64,000 nt of DNA from Oncomelania hupensis (Eukaryota; Mollusca; Gastropoda; Littorinimorpha; Pomatiopsidae), in NCBI GenBank assembly GCA_036898135.1, contig CM072517.1, positions 61,593,960 to 61,657,959 on the forward strand, written 5' to 3'. This document shows, piece after piece, positions 59,906 to 64,000 of the stretch. Under the pieces are notes generated by a model. It saw only the letters and a list, made by a program, of their open reading frames with translations. It was not told the origin of the DNA and ran no database searches. The position numbers were made by a program, and so were the translations under genes. Numbering within the stretch: the first letter of the stretch is position 1; every line of letters begins with the position of its first letter.

Positions 59906-60308
59906 CGTAGATTTTGCACCGATGAAGAGCAACCGCTAGCTACCTCTCTACAAATATCATCTAGTAGATCGTGGAGCGTATTGGTGTACCGTTAAACAGG
60001 GGAAAGCACTCCCTGTCAGAACAGAACCGGAAAATTCAAACTTTTAGCGGTTGGTTTGAACTAAGAAAGCCAACTTTATCATTGTTGAATGTAATAGCAA
60101 TGGGAATGTTAGGCTAAGCTCATTATTTGTCGAAAGTAACCAAAGTCTTCGAATTGGGTCCCTTTAAAAGAAATGCCTGTTTTTATACAAACATATCGCA
60201 AATGTGCATCATGCGTGCTTTAACCACAATAAACTGCTGTGTTTTGTTCTACGTCCCCGTTTTTCGCAGTGTTTGTGTGTGCGAGTGCGCACGCGCGGGT
60301 GTGTGAGA

Positions 60309-60340
<32 letters not shown>

Positions 60341-61129
60341 GAGTGTGTGTTTGTGCCTGTTTCCATCGATCCATGAAAAAAACACATGGAACAATGTTAG
60401 ACCTATTGTCCTTTTAAAAGCCTTTATTCTCTTAAAATTGTTGAAATCGAAATCAGATTGAGGGCGGGTGAGAGAGACTTGACTTTGGCTTTGACATTTT
60501 ATTGAATAAACAACCCGTTAATTTCATATTGGGAAAGTGGGGAGGGGATGCATCGAAATATCAGGTCTCACAATATTTTACAAATACATACGCAATATCG
60601 CCAAAAGCAAAACGATCAACTGGAACAAGAAAGTTGCTAATTAACTTAGATCTAGAGTCTTCGATTGATCGCACGCAAAGTCTTCCAATCTCTATGGTTG
60701 ATTATTTAACATCATCTTATCATTTTCTTTTCTTAGCAAGTGTTTCACCAACTATAGAATTCATATCGAGTTTAAACGTCCTACGTATGTTTGCAACATT
60801 AACAAACTGTAACGTGAAAGCAAACTGCGCTCTTATCTTCATTCTCTTCTTTAAAGGAACACAGTTTATCTACATTGTAGTTATCGCGACATGCGCATGT
60901 TTTGTCAGTTAAAAACGATCTGAATGACCCTTTACAGACAAAAAGACAGAACGTTAGGCACGATCACTTTGCTTATATGTTCATTTCACACATTCGCTCC
61001 TTCATTCTTTATGGAATAATAACGTAGAAAATACAAAATAGCAAAACATAATGTAATCAAAAACTGGGTTGTTCAGATTAAGGAGAATGTTATGTAAAGA
61101 TGATTACCATGCAAGCATTCACACTATTT
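59906..61129. other. Stretch without recognised gene
   Basis: GT-rich tract at 60266-60355. A 136-codon frame (60502-60912) is hydrophobic near its end (IYIVVIATCACF) but has no family I recognise. Confidence 0.45.
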
Positions 61130-61359
61130 TTAATCACCATTCAATCCTCTTTCGTTCCTTCTTCTGTAAACTTTATACAAATAACGAGACAATTCCATTA
61201 TGGATAATTCATCGCCCGCCGACATCACAACTGATGCATCATGGTTGTCTTGGATCAGCGTTTTCAGTATTTGGACATCGTCTCAGGGTTTATCGTAAGC
61301 ATTACATTCAAATAAAATATGAATCTCATCTTCGGGACGCTCCTCGCACACAGGACAGA
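61130..61359 (-). pseudogene. LINE C-terminal zinc-finger-like fragment
   Basis: The minus strand reads CPVCEERPEDEIHILFECNA, a CxxC...HxxxxC motif typical of the extreme C-terminus of many LINE reverse transcriptases. It then reads DDVQILKTLIQDNHDA, SIMELSRYLYKVYRRR and a stop. One internal TGA follows DKP. Only the last about 75 residues remain. Confidence 0.65.
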
Positions 61360-61432
61360 AGAACTGCGGGGGAGAGAGAGAGAAAGAGAGAGGGGGCAAA
61401 AGGTGGTGGTGGTGGGAGTGGGGGGGGAGAAG
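61360..61432. repeat. GA/G-rich low-complexity tract
   Basis: GAGAGAGAGAGAAAGAGAGA-like sequence followed by GGTGGTGGTGGGAG and a G run. Confidence 0.85.
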
Positions 61433-63515
61433 TAAACAATAACTTTTAAAATGTCTCATTCACGCAATCAGATGCCTGTTTGCTGATGTCTGTAATGAAC
61501 CTTTGTTTAGCAAGGACCAGTTGTGTTCGAACAACAAAGAGACGCCTGAAATTCAAAGCTTAGCGGCCTGTGTGAGCAACGATTACCCACTATATCATAT
61601 TTTACTGTGTGTGCTAGCCACTAAATCTACCAACTCGCATTCATCTCGTATTTAAGTCAGACTCACTCGAAACAGTAACACGATTTTATTTGCTTTCAAA
61701 GGGGGACAAGAGAGTACACCATCAGCCCAAGTCCGAACTACAAGACAAACAAACTGACTGTTTAGGTGAAATCTGTCGAAACATAAACACCTATGTCAAA
61801 AAACGTAACAAGAGGTAGAATATATAAAGATAACATCAGATTATACATGCCAAAATAAACATGTCATACCCTGCATGAAACTAATTTCTTCAAACCAAGC
61901 ATAACTCCAAAAATGCTCACATGAGCAGACGGCATAAAAACCCCAACATAGACCACACAAGCGTGTTCTCCAAAAATAAACGTTTACCTATGCATCTTTC
62001 TTAAACAGAATTTTAGAGAACATTACTCTACTAAGATTACAGTTGACTAAGTAAGGCAAGAACTTAAGTGCTGTGTAAATCTAGCCTCTTGTTACATCAT
62101 CTGTGTTGTATTGCTCTGTCCTGTCCAACTGTCCTGATACAACTCTAAAGAATTAACTGGACCTTAAGCAATGTACAAACAAACAAACAAACAAACTGTG
62201 GGGCGGACTATAAGACAACAACAAGCGTTAAAGAAAAGAAAAAAAAGTAATCATACAAAACCAACAAAGAAAACCAAACCAAAGGAAACAATAACATATT
62301 TACAAATTGAACTGAATTTGACAATAATTATGATTATGCAAAGCAGTGTTAAATTTTCACAAGTTCCCTTTTGTTCAATTGACAACCAACGCTCTTTAGC
62401 CCACTAATCACTATTCAATGGGGGATATTAATTTATGAATACAATTTAGCACTCTGGCATGCTGCAATAGTTTTGTTTTATGATTCAGCCCCAACAGCAC
62501 AAACTTGAATATCATAAAAAAGGCCTCATGTTTGTATGAAATAAATAAATAAATAAATAAAGTAAGTAGAAATGAACTGTTTTAATTCACCATTTCCATG
62601 GAAATTGTAAGCTCTATATCACAATTTTGACGAAAAACAAATGTGCAAAAATACCAGCATTATTGCATGGAGTCATTTTCCTACACATTACACAGTAATT
62701 TTGTTGACAAATATATTCGGGATTCATCAGAAACACGCCGATACAGTCAAGCAATATCGTCTGTAATTACATGTTGCTATGTGGTCTGTTTACCTCCCTT
62801 GACCTGCTCCGCCACGCAGCCGCTTGGTGTCGCCGTGGTGTCGCTGACGTCACTCGTTTCGCATAGAATCGTGTTATGATTCTTCTTTGTAGTATACCCA
62901 TATTCTTTGGTATAACTTACAGGTGGAAATGGCAATAACATTTTCTGTTCTGTTTTCAATACACAATAGGTACAGATAAATTAAAAACAGGCATCATGGG
63001 TCTCCAATTCCTCAGTACCAGCATAGTGAGGACGTTGTCCGTCTTATTTCTTTCGCTGCTAGTTAACCTGCAGTCCTGTTATCAAGAAAGCCCGGTACCA
63101 ATCTGAATCAACAGATTGGTGTGCTGAGGATGTCGGATGTTTGTTTTGTTTTGTTGGTTTTTTTTCTCCCAGTTTGAATGTCACCCATCCAAGTGGCCAA
63201 GAACTAGCCGGGCTGGTTTGTGCGTAATCTTGGCAGAGTGTCGCGTACCCAGGCCCCTCTTTTGATAGGCTCGGTTAGATTTACTCAAGTACTAAAAGAC
63301 CCAATTCAGTGAAGATCAATAACGATCGTGTCATGAACACTCTTATCTATCAATATCAATGACTATAATTTACACATCGAAGTTGGATGCGTAATACTAG
63401 AAGCACCAGCATCGCGCTCTTTCCACAGTAAAACAGTGCGAAAATCAATAATCAAGGTCAGTGAAGGTCAACGAAGGTGACGTCAATGACTACTTGGTCC
63501 ACAACGTATGAGTAC
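61433..63515. other. Stretch without recognised gene; possible intron of the SLC16-like gene
   Basis: AAAC repeats at 62176-62196 and AAAT repeats at 62541-62560. No exon, RNA gene or transposon end is recognised. On the minus strand it lies downstream of the SLC16-like exon, so it is probably intronic. Confidence 0.45.
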
Positions 63516-63700
63516 CTATAATGACGTGGGTGAGGGCGACGTTAGAGGCGTTGATTAACAGCACCAACCCCATGGCCTTGCCCAGGTACTCCAGCCCCAG
63601 GAGGTCGATGATCAACACCGCCAGCAGGTTCTGACACACCCCTCCATTCAGCCCGTGGATCACAGCGTACGTCGCCAACAACCCAAAATTGGTGTAGAAC
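63516..63700 (-). CDS. Internal exon of an SLC16-type monocarboxylate transporter
   Basis: On the minus strand a pyrimidine-rich stretch and ACAG (63704-63701) precede the open segment, and GTACTC follows it at 63515. The result is a 185-nt exon with good acceptor and donor sites. It encodes FGLLATYAVIHGLNGGVCQN, then LIIDLLGLEYLGKAMGLVLL, ending INASNVALTHVIIG. The (V/I)DLLGLE-L--A-GL-LL motif is the hallmark of the membrane segment region around TM10 in monocarboxylate transporters (MFS, proton-linked lactate/pyruvate-type carriers or orphans). The substrate cannot be told. Upstream exons lie to the right, probably outside the window. The downstream exon was not found. Confidence 0.78.
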
Positions 63701-63845
63701 CTGTCCCAATATAAGGGAGACAACACGTTTGTGTACAACACACGTGATAAAGGTGTCTTTATCAAGCCCAGGCGACACACTGACAAGCTGAGGACACAGC
63801 GAAATGGCCATCTGTATCTATAGCACTAATCCATAGACACAAACC

Positions 63846-63872
63846 ACTGGCAGCAAGAAGGGGGGGGGGGGG
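63846..63872. repeat. Poly-G run
   Basis: GGGGGGGGGGGG near 63860-63872, within non-coding sequence. Confidence 0.8.
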
Positions 63873-63938
63873 TAGATCTTTCTAATCATTCCATCTTTCC
63901 ACGGAGGATAGCATCCAATAAGGATTTTTTATTCAAGA

Positions 63939-64000
63939 TCCTATCCTATCCTATCCTATCCCGTAACTCAAAGGTCGTTGGGGCACCACAGATGATCGTT
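63939..64000 (-). mobile_element. 3' end of another RTE LINE
   Basis: Four TATCC repeats are followed by CGTAACTCAAAGGTCGTTGG and GGCACCACAGATGATCGTT, the same 3' end as 14959 and 17125. It continues beyond the window edge on the minus strand. Confidence 0.9.

Noticed and set aside
60502..60912. 136-codon frame as a novel gene
   Set aside because: No homology, no splice or promoter evidence and ordinary intergenic composition. Not supported as coding.

Overview
The window is eukaryotic, intron-containing and dominated by transposons. The repertoire is RTE, CR1/L2/Rex1-like, Tx1-like and RNase H-bearing LINEs, a Ty3/gypsy element with SDDI-type RT, and Tc1, hAT, PIF/Harbinger and pogo/Tigger DNA transposons, plus tRNA-like SINE heads and many microsatellites. 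This is typical of a lophotrochozoan genome, most likely a mollusc such as a gastropod. That assignment is an inference from repeat content and no species is claimed. Only one piece of ordinary host gene is recognised: a 185-nt exon of an SLC16-type monocarboxylate transporter at 63516-63700, minus strand.

Left third (1-26 kb). RTE LINE pieces lie at 1-868, 8963-9047, 12290-14770 (split by an L2-like LINE), 14959-16638, 17125-20473 and 22622-24590. The 17125-20473 copy is full length with an uninterrupted 1035-codon endonuclease/reverse transcriptase frame, and it sits inside a Tc1-like transposon. The 14959-16638 copy is 5'-truncated, bounded by an 8-bp target duplication, and nearly identical to it. 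A non-autonomous hAT element with an 8-bp duplication occupies 7222-8017, next to a truncated Tc1 transposase. A 69-bp minisatellite (9795-10300) lies downstream of a phased array of heat-shock-element pentamers (10710-10802) followed by a TATA box on the minus strand. This is the most unusual signal in the window.

Middle (26-48 kb). A degenerate PIF/Harbinger element (26572-28464, TAA duplications) still carries a HARBI1-like fragment. A Rex1-like LINE (29510-32933) is split by a 620-bp solo LTR and capped by an RNase H LINE fragment with a 12-bp target duplication. Pogo/Tigger, ZMYM1-type hAT, CR1/L2 and I-like LINE remnants follow. After them come a truncated minus-strand gypsy copy (41189-43288), a second solo LTR (43507-44122), and a cluster of two direct and one inverted Harbinger-type units encoding a MADF-domain peptide (46167-47910).

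Right third (48-64 kb). A structurally complete Ty3/gypsy element (48260-52647) has two 205-bp LTRs, an AGGTG target duplication, gag-protease and pol. It is inserted in frame into an older LINE and appears inactivated by one missing base between protease and RT. Further LINE 3' fragments, telomere-like repeats (one a 54-bp palindrome), a TIR element (58085-58695), the SLC16 exon and the tail of another RTE copy complete the window.

The genes do not form a pathway. The layout is a nested transposon landscape in which the insertions order one another: Tc1 before full-length RTE, LINEs before gypsy or solo LTRs, and RTE before L2. All homology calls were made by reading motifs, without database searches.
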